Shown here: piece after piece, positions 8,785 through 14,877 of the stretch
How the letters are laid out: each line of letters begins with the position of its first letter
Numbering within the stretch: position 1 is the stretch's first letter
IMG/VR virus record: IMGVR_UViG_3300010885_082701
Coordinates: 1-20,652 of that record
Direction: 5' to 3' (one strand)
Length of the DNA: 20,652 nucleotides
Origin: a virus
The notes under the pieces: model-generated
What the model was told of the DNA's origin: nothing
Databases searched by the model: none
The model's input: the letters and a program-made list of their open reading frames with translations, nothing else
Program-made: the position numbers and the translations under genes

Positions 8785-8792
8785 TATTTATA
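8785..8792 (-). promoter_or_regulatory. T4-type late promoter
   Basis: The minus strand reads TATAAATA exactly, the consensus -10 element used by T4-like phages with the gp55 late sigma factor and the gp45 sliding clamp. It lies 27 bases before the collagen-like gene at 7775-8758 and directly after the T-tract of the terminator at 8794-8817. It marks the boundary between the upstream genes and the late fibre block. I saw no other exact match in a useful position. Confidence 0.7.
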
Positions 8793-8793
8793 T

Positions 8794-8817
8794 AAAAAAA
8801 GAGCCTTCAGGCCCTTT
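8794..8817 (-). terminator. Intrinsic terminator downstream of pqqA
   Basis: On the minus strand the sequence reads AAAGGGCC, loop TGAA, GGCTCTTT and then more T, so the T-run is 7 long (8794-8800). One G-T wobble lies in the stem. It should stop transcripts coming from pqqA and DUF932 just before the late promoter restarts transcription for the fibre genes. Confidence 0.65.
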
Positions 8818-8857
8818 AATGATAGCCGAGGCGTGCTTTCGCAGAGGCCCCGGGCAT
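8816..8857 (-). other. Structured stretch with a 13-codon open frame after pqqA
   Basis: After the double stop of pqqA the minus strand contains ATG at 8855-8857 followed by 12 more sense codons (MPGASAKARLGYH) and TAA at 8816-8818. No clear ribosome site precedes it, so translation is doubtful. The same bases can fold: TGC-GAAA-GCA makes a GNRA-capped hairpin, flanked by GGGGC and GCCTC that can pair as an outer stem across a small internal loop. It is more GC-rich than its surroundings. It may be an RNA element protecting the short pqqA transcript, or an additional peptide. Confidence 0.3.
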
Positions 8858-8870
8858 ATTGAACTACTTA

Positions 8871-8942
8871 TTAACGCGATGCAATGTACATCGTGACTTC
8901 AAACCCGAAACGCTTGTCTTGAGCAGTTGGCTTTGTCCACAT
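8871..8942 (-). CDS. pqqA: PqqA, precursor peptide of pyrroloquinoline quinone
   Basis: This is a 23-residue peptide that begins MWTKPTAQDK, continues RFGFEVTMYIASR and ends in two consecutive stops (TAATAA). A perfect ribosome site AAGGAG (8949-8954) lies 6 bases before the ATG. Length and pattern match bacterial PqqA residue for residue: MWxKP at the start, D9, R11, G13, then E15-V-T-x-Y19 and a C-terminal Arg. E15 and Y19 are the two side chains that the radical-SAM enzyme PqqE, with chaperone PqqD, crosslinks to build PQQ. PQQ is the periplasmic cofactor of quinoprotein methanol and glucose dehydrogenases. No pqqB-E genes are in the window, so host enzymes would process this peptide. It stands alone between DUF932 and a terminator, with its own possible promoter. 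It was found by eye, being too short for routine gene calling. Confidence 0.88.
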   Translation of the reverse strand: MWTKPTAQDKRFGFEVTMYIASR

Positions 8943-8964
8943 ATTAGTCTCCTTAATAACAATA

Positions 8965-8979
8965 GTAGGGATATCCTAC
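8965..8979 (-). promoter_or_regulatory. Hairpin in the pqqA leader
   Basis: GTAGG (8965-8969) and CCTAC (8975-8979) can pair around a 5-base loop, and the core GGATATCC (8969-8976) is a perfect palindrome. It lies about 10 bases upstream of the pqqA ribosome site, in the untranslated leader. It could be an operator, a leader hairpin or chance; no known riboswitch class is recognised. Confidence 0.3.
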
Positions 8980-8984
8980 CTTAA

Positions 8985-8993
8985 TATTTTATA
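8985..8993 (-). promoter_or_regulatory. Possible -10 element for pqqA
   Basis: The minus strand reads TATAAAATA. This is close to a sigma70 -10 box and to the late octamer TATAAATA with one extra A. No good -35 box lies 16-18 bases upstream. It is about 43 bases before the pqqA start, leaving room for the leader hairpin and ribosome site. Further upstream (about 9003-9020) is a weak AT-rich stem followed by T residues, which might end DUF932 transcription. The pqqA-DUF932 interval 8943-9048 holds nothing else I can recognise. Confidence 0.3.
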
Positions 8994-9048
8994 CCCGGCC
9001 AATAAAAAATACTGGTATATTAGCATTAAGTGATGGTAACGATAAACA

Positions 9049-9981
9049 TTAAGCAGCTTCTGCAAACTCAACAGCCTTCTCTAGAGCCTTAATCTTGAGG
9101 GACTTGTTAGGACCAAACCAGGCCGACTGAATACGGGTCTCGTTAGTACGACCAAGCAGGTGATCAGTCATAAACGTAACTGCGTTGAACGGTTGCCACT
9201 AGCTACCTTCGGCAAACTTAGCACCAGGCTGCTTTTCCAAAACATCAAGCGCTTGAACGGCATTACGAGACATCTTACCTTCTTCCTTAGTAAGGCCGGG
9301 GAAGATAGTAGCAAAGTATTCCTTTACCTTATCCTCGTTATAACGCTTGCTACCGAGGAAAGCAGCCATCTCCTTATAGGTCTGAAGCTTATCCTTAGCA
9401 ATACCAAGCATCTCCTTAGCAACATCGCCGTCAAACGTACGACGATGATTCATCTTGTAAGAGTTAGCAGCCTTAGCATCTAGAGCAAGCGTAAGGGTAT
9501 TATTACAAACAACTCGGATAGGGGTAAAACGAATATCGATCGATTGACCGAACTTATGCGGATTAGTAAAGAGCAGATAACCCTTCACTTCATCACCACC
9601 AAACAGCTCAAAGCCGTCCTTGATCTTAGCCAAAGCCCAGACGACTTGACCGTTCTTCAACGAGCCGGCGGTATGCATCTCCATATCACCGCTATGTACA
9701 AACTCATCAAAGAACTCAAAAGCTTCTTGGTTCTGGACAGGATTCCAGTCGGTAGTAACGACGTCGAGAATGCTGTTATCAGACGAGCGAACTAGCGCAT
9801 GACGACCAGTTGCAGTCTTAACACCGTTAAGATCAATAAAAGTAGGAACCTTATCAACGGTCCAGTCTAGATCTGCAGTCTTGAGCATTTGCTCAGGGGA
9901 CAGGTCAGCAGGTACTTCCTTACCCAAACCATGCCAAGGTACTTCGCCAGCATAAGCCATATTCTCAATCAAGTGTGCCAT
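9049..9981 (-). pseudogene. DUF932 (TIGR03299-like) gene interrupted by an in-frame amber codon
   Basis: The first 260 codons (9981-9202) encode a clear DUF932 phage/plasmid-like protein: MAYAGEVPWHGLG near the start, then GRHALVRSS, VVTTDWNPVQNQEAFEF and FTPIRVVCNNTLTLAL. A TAG at 9199-9201 then interrupts the frame. The same frame continues for 49 codons to TAA at 9049-9051, and these encode the expected family C-terminus (WQPFNAVTFMTDH, then TRIQSAWFGPNKSLKIKAL). The whole would be about 310 residues. Other genes in the window end in TAG, so general recoding is unlikely. Remaining choices are programmed readthrough, a host or phage amber suppressor, a point mutation, or a sequencing error. 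The start has an excellent AAAGGAGAT site. The gene is visibly more GC-rich than most of its neighbours. DUF932 has no settled function. Confidence 0.75.
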
Positions 9982-10011
9982 GTCATATCTCCTTTAATTA
10001 ATGACATGTAT

Positions 10012-10040
10012 ATATTAATTTCGTCACGAAATAAAATCAA
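10012..10040 (-). promoter_or_regulatory. Possible promoter with palindromic operator before DUF932
   Basis: On the minus strand TTGATT (10035-10040) and TAATAT (10012-10017) are 17 bases apart, a moderate sigma70-type pair. The spacer holds a perfect inverted repeat, ATTTCGT-C-ACGAAAT (10018-10032). An inverted repeat between -35 and -10 is a typical repressor site. Transcription would start about 25 bases before the DUF932 ATG. The alternative is a weak hairpin overlapping the end of the upstream gene. Confidence 0.4.
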
Positions 10041-10221
10041 CTTCTTTTGTGAGATCATCTATGGCTTCCCAGTGAAGCATGTTAACTATGATGTAGAACG
10101 TTCTCAGATCTTCGTTATCCATATCATCTAGCATATCTGATGATATTTCTGAGATTGGAATTCCGTAGAAGATCTGATTTTGAATCATTTCTTCGAGTTC
10201 TGATGCTCTTCTGTAATCCAT
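10024..10221 (-). CDS. Small acidic protein, unknown
   Basis: This 65-residue protein starts at the ATG at 10219-10221 with a near-perfect AGGAGGTG site upstream. It is acidic and looks mostly helical (RRASELEEMIQNQI, SDMLDDMDNEDLRTFYIIV). No cysteines, membrane segment or known motif. It lies just after the terminator at 10237-10268 and about 40 bases before DUF932, so either readthrough or an unseen promoter serves it. The function is unknown. Confidence 0.65.
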   Translation of the reverse strand: MDYRRASELEEMIQNQIFYGIPISEISSDMLDDMDNEDLRTFYIIVNMLHWEAIDDLTKEVDFIS

Positions 10222-10236
10222 GGCACCTCCTAGAAC

Positions 10237-10268
10237 TAAAAAAGAAAAACGGGCATTGAAGCCCGTTT
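10237..10268 (-). terminator. Intrinsic terminator ending the exonuclease/RNase H gene run
   Basis: A perfect 8-bp stem, AAACGGGC with GCCCGTTT (10247-10254 and 10261-10268), encloses a 6-base loop. On the minus strand it is followed by TTTTTCTTTTTT-like sequence (10236-10249). It lies immediately after the stop of the gene at 10271, which makes it the end of the long transcript coming from the sugar and replication genes. Confidence 0.75.
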
Positions 10269-10270
10269 GC

Positions 10271-10810
10271 TTAAACTGTTAGTGCTCGTTTTGCACTATA
10301 GTAATACCCATAAGCCGACTGCTTCTCAATATTTAACCTTTCTGATATCTCTCGAACAATATCACCTGTCTTTTTATCGATCATACTTGCATAGATTTCT
10401 CTAGCAATAGATGACTTAGACGTGGATACCTCCTTTTCTTCTTGAACACTGATATCTTTGCCTAAAATAGTATTCAACTTTTCTAGACGTTTTTCGGCAA
10501 TGGACAATACTGACTTAGGATCAAAATTTTCACCTTGAGTCGTTGCTTCATCTAGTGCTGTTAATGCGTATACTCTGCTCTTACGCATCTCAGCATTAAA
10601 TTGTACTGGTACACCGAGCTTAAGTAGAATAGCGTTACATGCTCGGACTGGATTACTCTGATTATCAATATATGCTCGAGCTGTCTGAATCATAACAGTC
10701 TTTGACATGGCATTATTGATACCAATCTTGTTAAAAATCTCTTGTGCAGAATTACCTACGCTGCTATAGAGAGCTTCTTTCTTAAATTCTACTTTCTTTT
10801 TGCGTGCCAT
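10271..10810 (-). CDS. Possible HTH-type conserved phage protein
   Basis: This 179-residue protein starts at the ATG at 10808-10810 (MARKKKVEFKKEAL). The open frame reaches back to an ATG at 10858, but that would overlap the exonuclease gene by 77 bases; neither start has a clear ribosome site. The N-terminus is strongly basic. The C-terminal 40 residues (KTGDIVREISERLNIEKQSA, then YGYYYSAKRALTV) have the spacing of a helix-turn-helix, so DNA binding or transcription control is possible. The middle (DEATTQGENFDPKSVLSIAE, then KRLEKLN) is helical. I do not recognise the family. It is the last gene before a strong terminator. Confidence 0.55.
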   Translation of the reverse strand: MARKKKVEFKKEALYSSVGNSAQEIFNKIGINNAMSKTVMIQTARAYIDNQSNPVRACNAILLKLGVPVQFNAEMRKSRVYALTALDEATTQGENFDPKSVLSIAEKRLEKLNTILGKDISVQEEKEVSTSKSSIAREIYASMIDKKTGDIVREISERLNIEKQSAYGYYYSAKRALTV

Positions 10811-11459
10811 TTGTATGATATAATTTAAATAAGTTAATCGTTTCAGATCTATACTCATCCGGAGACTTTATAAAAATCTGCGGGGCATTTTCTTCTTCTA
10901 CTGCAATAACTACTACGATTCGATCGATCTTAAGATCGTACATCTCTTCGACCATCATCGAGTAGGCTGTGGTCTGTAGAAAGTAACCTTCTATCCACTC
11001 GTCCTTCTTAATCTTAGATGACGTCTTATAGTCAACAATACAGATTTTATCATCTATGCGGCCAAGCATATCGCATCTACCGGCTGCTTTTAGTACCTTT
11101 GAATGCAACGGTATTTCTAGATTATATACTGATTGCAGTTTATCGTCAAGAAAATCTTTGATTTGTTTAAACAAGGAAACATTAGCAGGCATAGCTTTGC
11201 TAGTATAGTTCTCTTTGTTATTTACATAATCTTCACATAGCTGATGAACTGCCGTTCCCCGGGTCGTAGCCTGTCTTGTTATCTTTTCTGCAGTTGAAGC
11301 TCCTACTCGTTCTCTCCATTCCGCAATCGATTTGCTCTTATAAGAAGAGAGAACAGTAGTTACTGAGGGATATTCTTCCCCATCTACTAGATAAAATCTT
11401 TTACCATCTTTTTCTATACTAGTAAGTTCTTGAACTGGTAGGGGATTGTGTATGAACAT
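10782..11459 (-). CDS. PD-(D/E)XK exonuclease
   Basis: This 225-residue protein carries the RecB/Cas4/MGME1-type nuclease core. RGTAVHQLCEDY (residues 68-79) contains the motif I His (H72). GRCDMLGRID follows with the metal-binding D130. IVDYKTSS contains the catalytic D143-x-K145, and YFLQTTAYSMM is the QxxxY motif. The N-terminus (EYPSVTTVLSSYK) is typical of phage members of the family. Such enzymes trim DNA ends in recombination or repair. It follows the FmdB-like gene with a 1-base overlap and precedes the HTH-like gene. Confidence 0.8.
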   Translation of the reverse strand: MFIHNPLPVQELTSIEKDGKRFYLVDGEEYPSVTTVLSSYKSKSIAEWRERVGASTAEKITRQATTRGTAVHQLCEDYVNNKENYTSKAMPANVSLFKQIKDFLDDKLQSVYNLEIPLHSKVLKAAGRCDMLGRIDDKICIVDYKTSSKIKKDEWIEGYFLQTTAYSMMVEEMYDLKIDRIVVVIAVEEENAPQIFIKSPDEYRSETINLFKLYHTNGTQKESRI

Positions 11460-11761
11460 TATTTTTTATTAAGGTGCTTTTTAATAACCTGTTCTGTCTT
11501 AACTTGCTTAATAGACTTTTTATTAACATTTCTATTGAGCTCACTATCCGGATGTTTCTCTCCGATTTTAGAGAGAACATCTTTCCAGCCAGAATCATTT
11601 TTAATACCACCGACTCCGCTAACCATACTTGGTATAGTAGAAATATCATGATATCGTATAAGATGGGGGTTTAATTTGACGAACGTATCGTATTCAGAAA
11701 TACTAAGCTTATGTTCTACTATTTCATCATTAGTAGAATCATGAAAAGTATAAAACGGCAT
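11459..11761 (-). CDS. Conserved phage protein, FmdB-like N-terminus
   Basis: This is a 100-residue protein. I chose the ATG at 11759-11761 (MPFYTFHD): it overlaps the stop of the tiny gene before it as TAATG, and the longer frame would need a TTG start. MPFYTFHDSTNDEIVE resembles the start of FmdB-family zinc-ribbon proteins, but the cysteines are absent. The rest (ISEYDTFVKLNPHLIRYHD, WKDVLSKIGEKHPDSEL, SIKQVKTEQVIKKHL) resembles a protein conserved in marine T4-like phages. Its role is not known. Confidence 0.65.
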   Translation of the reverse strand: MPFYTFHDSTNDEIVEHKLSISEYDTFVKLNPHLIRYHDISTIPSMVSGVGGIKNDSGWKDVLSKIGEKHPDSELNRNVNKKSIKQVKTEQVIKKHLNKK

Positions 11762-11871
11762 TACTTGTTTCTCTTTTCGTATTCTCTTCGTTTGCGCCAA
11801 ATGTAATTAGTAAGGGTAACTAATTTTGATTCAAACCAAACAATAAATTTACTACTCCATAGCCATTTCAT
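11761..11871 (-). CDS. 36-residue basic peptide
   Basis: The ATG at 11869-11871 directly follows the stop of the previous small gene, and the TAA at 11761-11763 overlaps the next ATG as TAATG. The peptide has a Trp-rich, moderately hydrophobic first half (MKWLWSSKFIVWFESKLVTL) and a strongly basic end (WRKRREYEKRNK). It could sit at the membrane surface. The tight coupling on both sides is the main evidence that it is translated. No family recognised. Confidence 0.5.
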   Translation of the reverse strand: MKWLWSSKFIVWFESKLVTLTNYIWRKRREYEKRNK

Positions 11872-12045
11872 TTAATAAGTATCATCCAATGTTAGCAGTC
11901 TGTCAATATTCTTTGACTTAAGAATGTTCTCTAGGTTTTTATAATTTTTCTTTTCTTTAGCATTTTTAAATTTTTTAACTTGATGATGAGGTCTATCATT
12001 ATCTTCGTAAACGTAATTATTATGCTTTTTTTGCGACTTGCTCAT
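11872..12045 (-). CDS. 57-residue basic protein, unknown
   Basis: The ATG at 12043-12045 has an AGGAGAG ribosome site 3-9 bases upstream and overlaps the previous gene by 26 bases. The protein is Lys- and Asn-rich (MSKSQKKHNNYVYEDNDRPH at the start, NAKEKKNYKNLENILKSKN in the middle) and ends with the acidic-hydrophobic IDRLLTLDDTY. No motif is known to me. Its position in an unbroken chain of overlapping genes and the good ribosome site support a real gene. Confidence 0.55.
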   Translation of the reverse strand: MSKSQKKHNNYVYEDNDRPHHQVKKFKNAKEKKNYKNLENILKSKNIDRLLTLDDTY

Positions 12046-12469
12046 TGCTCTCCTCTAATGGTAGTAGGTCTGGATATGCTGCTCTAACTATTTTCTCTGT
12101 AATGCCTTTAAAAGGCAACTTTTTATCTTTTACTGCGATTAAAAGTTCTGCATCTCGCTTATCTAGCGATTCGATAAGTTGGATGAAAAGCATTTCTCGT
12201 TTAAATTTGCTGAGATTAGGATTTCCACCCTCAACAAACAAATAGAGTTTTCTGGTCTCAGAATATAGTCTGCCTTCTAGATCTAGGTATTCACTAGGCT
12301 TGTAAGGGGGTGAACCTTCGGGAAGAAGAAAAATTATTTTAGGATCAAAAACACATTTAAGAATAGTTCTTAAAATAGGATTATCATTGCTTTGAAGAAA
12401 TCTTACTTTTTCTTCTATAGTCTTAAGATCACAACACGACTTAATAATCTCAGCAATACATTTTTTCAT
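12020..12469 (-). CDS. Conserved T4-like phage protein next to RNase H
   Basis: This 149-residue protein is coupled to RNase H by TAATG, with GGTGA as ribosome site. Features reminiscent of a family conserved in marine T4-like phages (DUF6433-like) are KTIEEKVRFLQSNDNPILRT, FDPKIIFLLPEGSPPYKP, LYLFVEGGNPNLSKFKREML and LIAVKDKKLPFKGITEKIV. It is probably a helical cytosolic protein. No catalytic motif is evident. Its constant position beside replication nucleases suggests a role in DNA replication or repair, which is inference only. Confidence 0.65.
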   Translation of the reverse strand: MKKCIAEIIKSCCDLKTIEEKVRFLQSNDNPILRTILKCVFDPKIIFLLPEGSPPYKPSEYLDLEGRLYSETRKLYLFVEGGNPNLSKFKREMLFIQLIESLDKRDAELLIAVKDKKLPFKGITEKIVRAAYPDLLPLEESNEQVAKKA

Positions 12470-13323
12470 TAAAATTCACCGATATGTTCTATTTGTTGTT
12501 TGAGCTTCTTACTAACAAGAAAATCTAAAAGCTTATCTTTATTCTTGTTACTTTCCTTATCATATTCGTCGTGCACGCATGCTTGAATATGTTCTGGTAC
12601 AAATGTGAGATCAATAAGTTGTTCGTTACGAATCCAATTTTTTAAGAGGTCGCCGGTAAGTTCCTTACGCGGATTATTCATACCCTCAAAGCGTTCAAGC
12701 CTCACGGGTTTCTGTCTAATATTATTTACTAGGCTATCGTCTGGAGATAGAATATTAGGAATACCATCACCACGATCGCCCTTAATAATAAGCTCTTTAG
12801 TAAACTTCACTGGGTCGTTGTTTTTAATTGGTTTTTTTCTAATAGGATCAAATTGACTAACATTACCAAATACTTGAAGTTGAACAAAATCTTTATCACC
12901 TGAGAGAATTAATATCGGCTCACCAGTATTTAGCATATGCCCGTGTTTTAGTACTAGAGTACCAATTACATCATCTGCTTCAGCACCTTTTACTTGAATA
13001 ACTCTATAAGGAAAGTATTCCTTGAGTTCCTGCTTAATAGCAGATAAAGTATTAAAAATGAATGACCAGTCTAGTTCTGATTCATCTCTAGTCTTCTTAC
13101 GATTAGCTTTGTAGTATGGAAATATATCCTTTCTCCATACTTTTTTATCATCACAACAGATTACAAGCTCACCATATTCTTCTGTGAACTTATTTTTTAA
13201 GGATCTAATGGTATTGAGAACCATATGCCTTAGTAGATTTTCATCTACCTTAACATTTGTATAATTACCAAGCTGTGCCATCAAATTAGCAATGCACACC
13301 TGGTTAAGGTCAAGTAAAATCAT
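12469..13323 (-). CDS. rnh: RNase H / 5'-3' exonuclease (T4 type)
   Basis: This 284-residue protein is of the FEN-1/T4 RNase H family, which removes RNA primers and adjacent DNA from lagging-strand fragments. Acidic metal ligands are in place: D5 (MILLDLNQ), D58-D59 (ICCDDKKVWRKDIFPYYKAN), E115/D117/D118 (KGAEADDVIG), D143/D145 (LILSGDKDFVQL) and D183/D186 (KGDRGDGIPNI). The length is close to the 305 residues of the T4 enzyme. TAATG overlaps join it to the GmhA-like gene upstream and the conserved gene downstream. Confidence 0.88.
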   Translation of the reverse strand: MILLDLNQVCIANLMAQLGNYTNVKVDENLLRHMVLNTIRSLKNKFTEEYGELVICCDDKKVWRKDIFPYYKANRKKTRDESELDWSFIFNTLSAIKQELKEYFPYRVIQVKGAEADDVIGTLVLKHGHMLNTGEPILILSGDKDFVQLQVFGNVSQFDPIRKKPIKNNDPVKFTKELIIKGDRGDGIPNILSPDDSLVNNIRQKPVRLERFEGMNNPRKELTGDLLKNWIRNEQLIDLTFVPEHIQACVHDEYDKESNKNKDKLLDFLVSKKLKQQIEHIGEF

Positions 13324-13910
13324 TACAGTTTAATAGTATCTTTATCTTTGTTTGTAATTCTAATATGCTGCGCTATTACGTGCATTATTGCTTGATGTGC
13401 GTCTTCTACGATACCGTAGTTACTAACAGGTACATGAAGAACTATATCTGCCAGATCTTTAGCTTCACCGCCGTCAAAGCCTACCAGCGCAATAGTCTTC
13501 ATATTACTAGCTTTGGCCGTGCGCAATGCATTTAATATATTTGATGAGTTGCCGCTAGATGATATCACTACAAGAACATCGCCCGGGTCTGCAAACATAT
13601 CGAGTTGATAGCTAAAAACACTATCATAAGATATATCATTACCAATCGCGGTAAGCAAAGACGTGTTGGATGGCAATGATACTATCTTAGGAAAAAATTT
13701 AGTATCGTTATAGATACCTTTGCTATGGTCGCAAAGGAAATGATCGCTTATAGCAGCTGAGCCACCATTGCCGCAAACAAAAATAGTGCCTTTTGCTAGC
13801 ATGGTAATTATTAGTAATGTTGCAGCTCTATCTAGAGCAAGAGGATCAACACTGCGTAGACCGTTGGCTAGGTCTTGAGCATAGCTTTGAAGCCTATCAT
13901 CAATTTGCAT
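13323..13910 (-). CDS. gmhA: Phosphoheptose isomerase-like SIS protein
   Basis: This 195-residue protein has one SIS domain. The phosphate-binding segments are CGNGGSAAISDH (46-57) and SSSGNSSN (117-124). EDAHQAIMHVIAQHI (169-183) matches the C-terminal E-x-x-H helix of GmhA, which converts sedoheptulose 7-phosphate to heptose 7-phosphate. The segment after GNGGSAA (FLCDHSKG) differs from the usual HFAAEL, so substrate choice could differ. It overlaps the GHMP kinase gene by 11 bases. The pairing of isomerase and kinase is the first two steps of nucleotide-activated heptose synthesis. Confidence 0.75.
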   Translation of the reverse strand: MQIDDRLQSYAQDLANGLRSVDPLALDRAATLLIITMLAKGTIFVCGNGGSAAISDHFLCDHSKGIYNDTKFFPKIVSLPSNTSLLTAIGNDISYDSVFSYQLDMFADPGDVLVVISSSGNSSNILNALRTAKASNMKTIALVGFDGGEAKDLADIVLHVPVSNYGIVEDAHQAIMHVIAQHIRITNKDKDTIKL

Positions 13911-14877
13911 AAACTACTCTACTTCCATCATTGTCAAAATTAAAATCAAAATGTTTAAGGCCTATTCTCTTGGCCTTTTCTAGTACCTTCTTTTTACTTA
14001 TGTCATCCGGAACATAGAATAAAAAGTAACCTCCACCACCAGCACCTAATATTTTACCACCTAATGCACCAGCTTTCTTAATATCACTGTAATAGTCATC
14101 TAGCTGCCCGCTGCTGATACCGCTTGCAAGTGAACGTTTAATATTCCACGAATAGTCTAGCATATCACCAAAATCATCTAACTTACCTGTTCTTATAGAT
14201 TTATAAGCGTCGTGAGCAAGCTTAACTAGTTCTCTTACTTCGTGATTTTTATCATTAGCAGATTGTTCTTGCAGAATATTAGCAGCACTTCTTGTAATAC
14301 CAGTATAGAATAACATTAAATTGCTTTTAAGTCTAGTAATAGTACTACTACTAGCTGGTACCGGGCTAACATCTACAACACCATCAGTATTAAAGGTAAA
14401 TAAATTAAGACCACCGAACGCAGCTGCATATTGGTCTTGTTTACCTATCGGATCTTTACACCAGTTAATTTCAATATCACATGCAGCTTCAGCTAGATCA
14501 AATCTGCTAGGAGTGGGCAAGTCCTGGTATCTGTAAATTGCATCTATAAGCCCAACCGTAAAGGCAGATGATGAACCTAATCCAGTACCTTTGGTAGGAA
14601 TCTCAGAAAAAGATGCAATTTCTATATTCTTTGCAATACTAAATGCCTTAAGCACATTTTTAATTCTATCGTGCTTTAATTCTTCTACATCCTCAGTAAC
14701 TTCTATTGAGTTGTAGATAGCTTTGACACCGTTAAGTGAAGTCTTACAAACAGTAATGTACATATACTTGTTAATCGTTGTTGACAAGCATGCACCTGGT
14801 TGCCTTTCGTAAAAGGACGATATATCGCTACCGCCTCCAAAAAAACTTACTCTTAACGGTGTCTTAGCTAAAATCAT
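13900..14877 (-). CDS. hddA: GHMP kinase, heptose-7-phosphate kinase-like
   Basis: This 325-residue GHMP-superfamily kinase begins AKTPLRVSFFGGGSD. The ATP-binding loop KGTGLGSSSAFTVG spans 96-109, a catalytic stretch is DPIGKQDQYAAAFGG (142-156), and the C-terminal motif is LGAGGGGYFLFY (277-288). This pattern fits HddA, which phosphorylates D-glycero-D-manno-heptose 7-phosphate at C1; related fucose or galactose kinases are alternatives. The GmhA-like gene immediately downstream supports the heptose reading. ATGA overlap with the glycosyltransferase gene. Confidence 0.75.
   Translation of the reverse strand: MILAKTPLRVSFFGGGSDISSFYERQPGACLSTTINKYMYITVCKTSLNGVKAIYNSIEVTEDVEELKHDRIKNVLKAFSIAKNIEIASFSEIPTKGTGLGSSSAFTVGLIDAIYRYQDLPTPSRFDLAEAACDIEINWCKDPIGKQDQYAAAFGGLNLFTFNTDGVVDVSPVPASSSTITRLKSNLMLFYTGITRSAANILQEQSANDKNHEVRELVKLAHDAYKSIRTGKLDDFGDMLDYSWNIKRSLASGISSGQLDDYYSDIKKAGALGGKILGAGGGGYFLFYVPDDISKKKVLEKAKRIGLKHFDFNFDNDGSRVVYAN

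Noticed and set aside
8816-8857. A second PqqA-like peptide
   Set aside because: The 13-codon frame lacks the ExxxY core and a ribosome site; it is reported only as a structured stretch.
9199-9201. Genome-wide recoding of TAG as an amino acid
   Set aside because: The genes ending at 3645 and 5284 use TAG as their normal stop, and no other gene in the window has an internal TAG.
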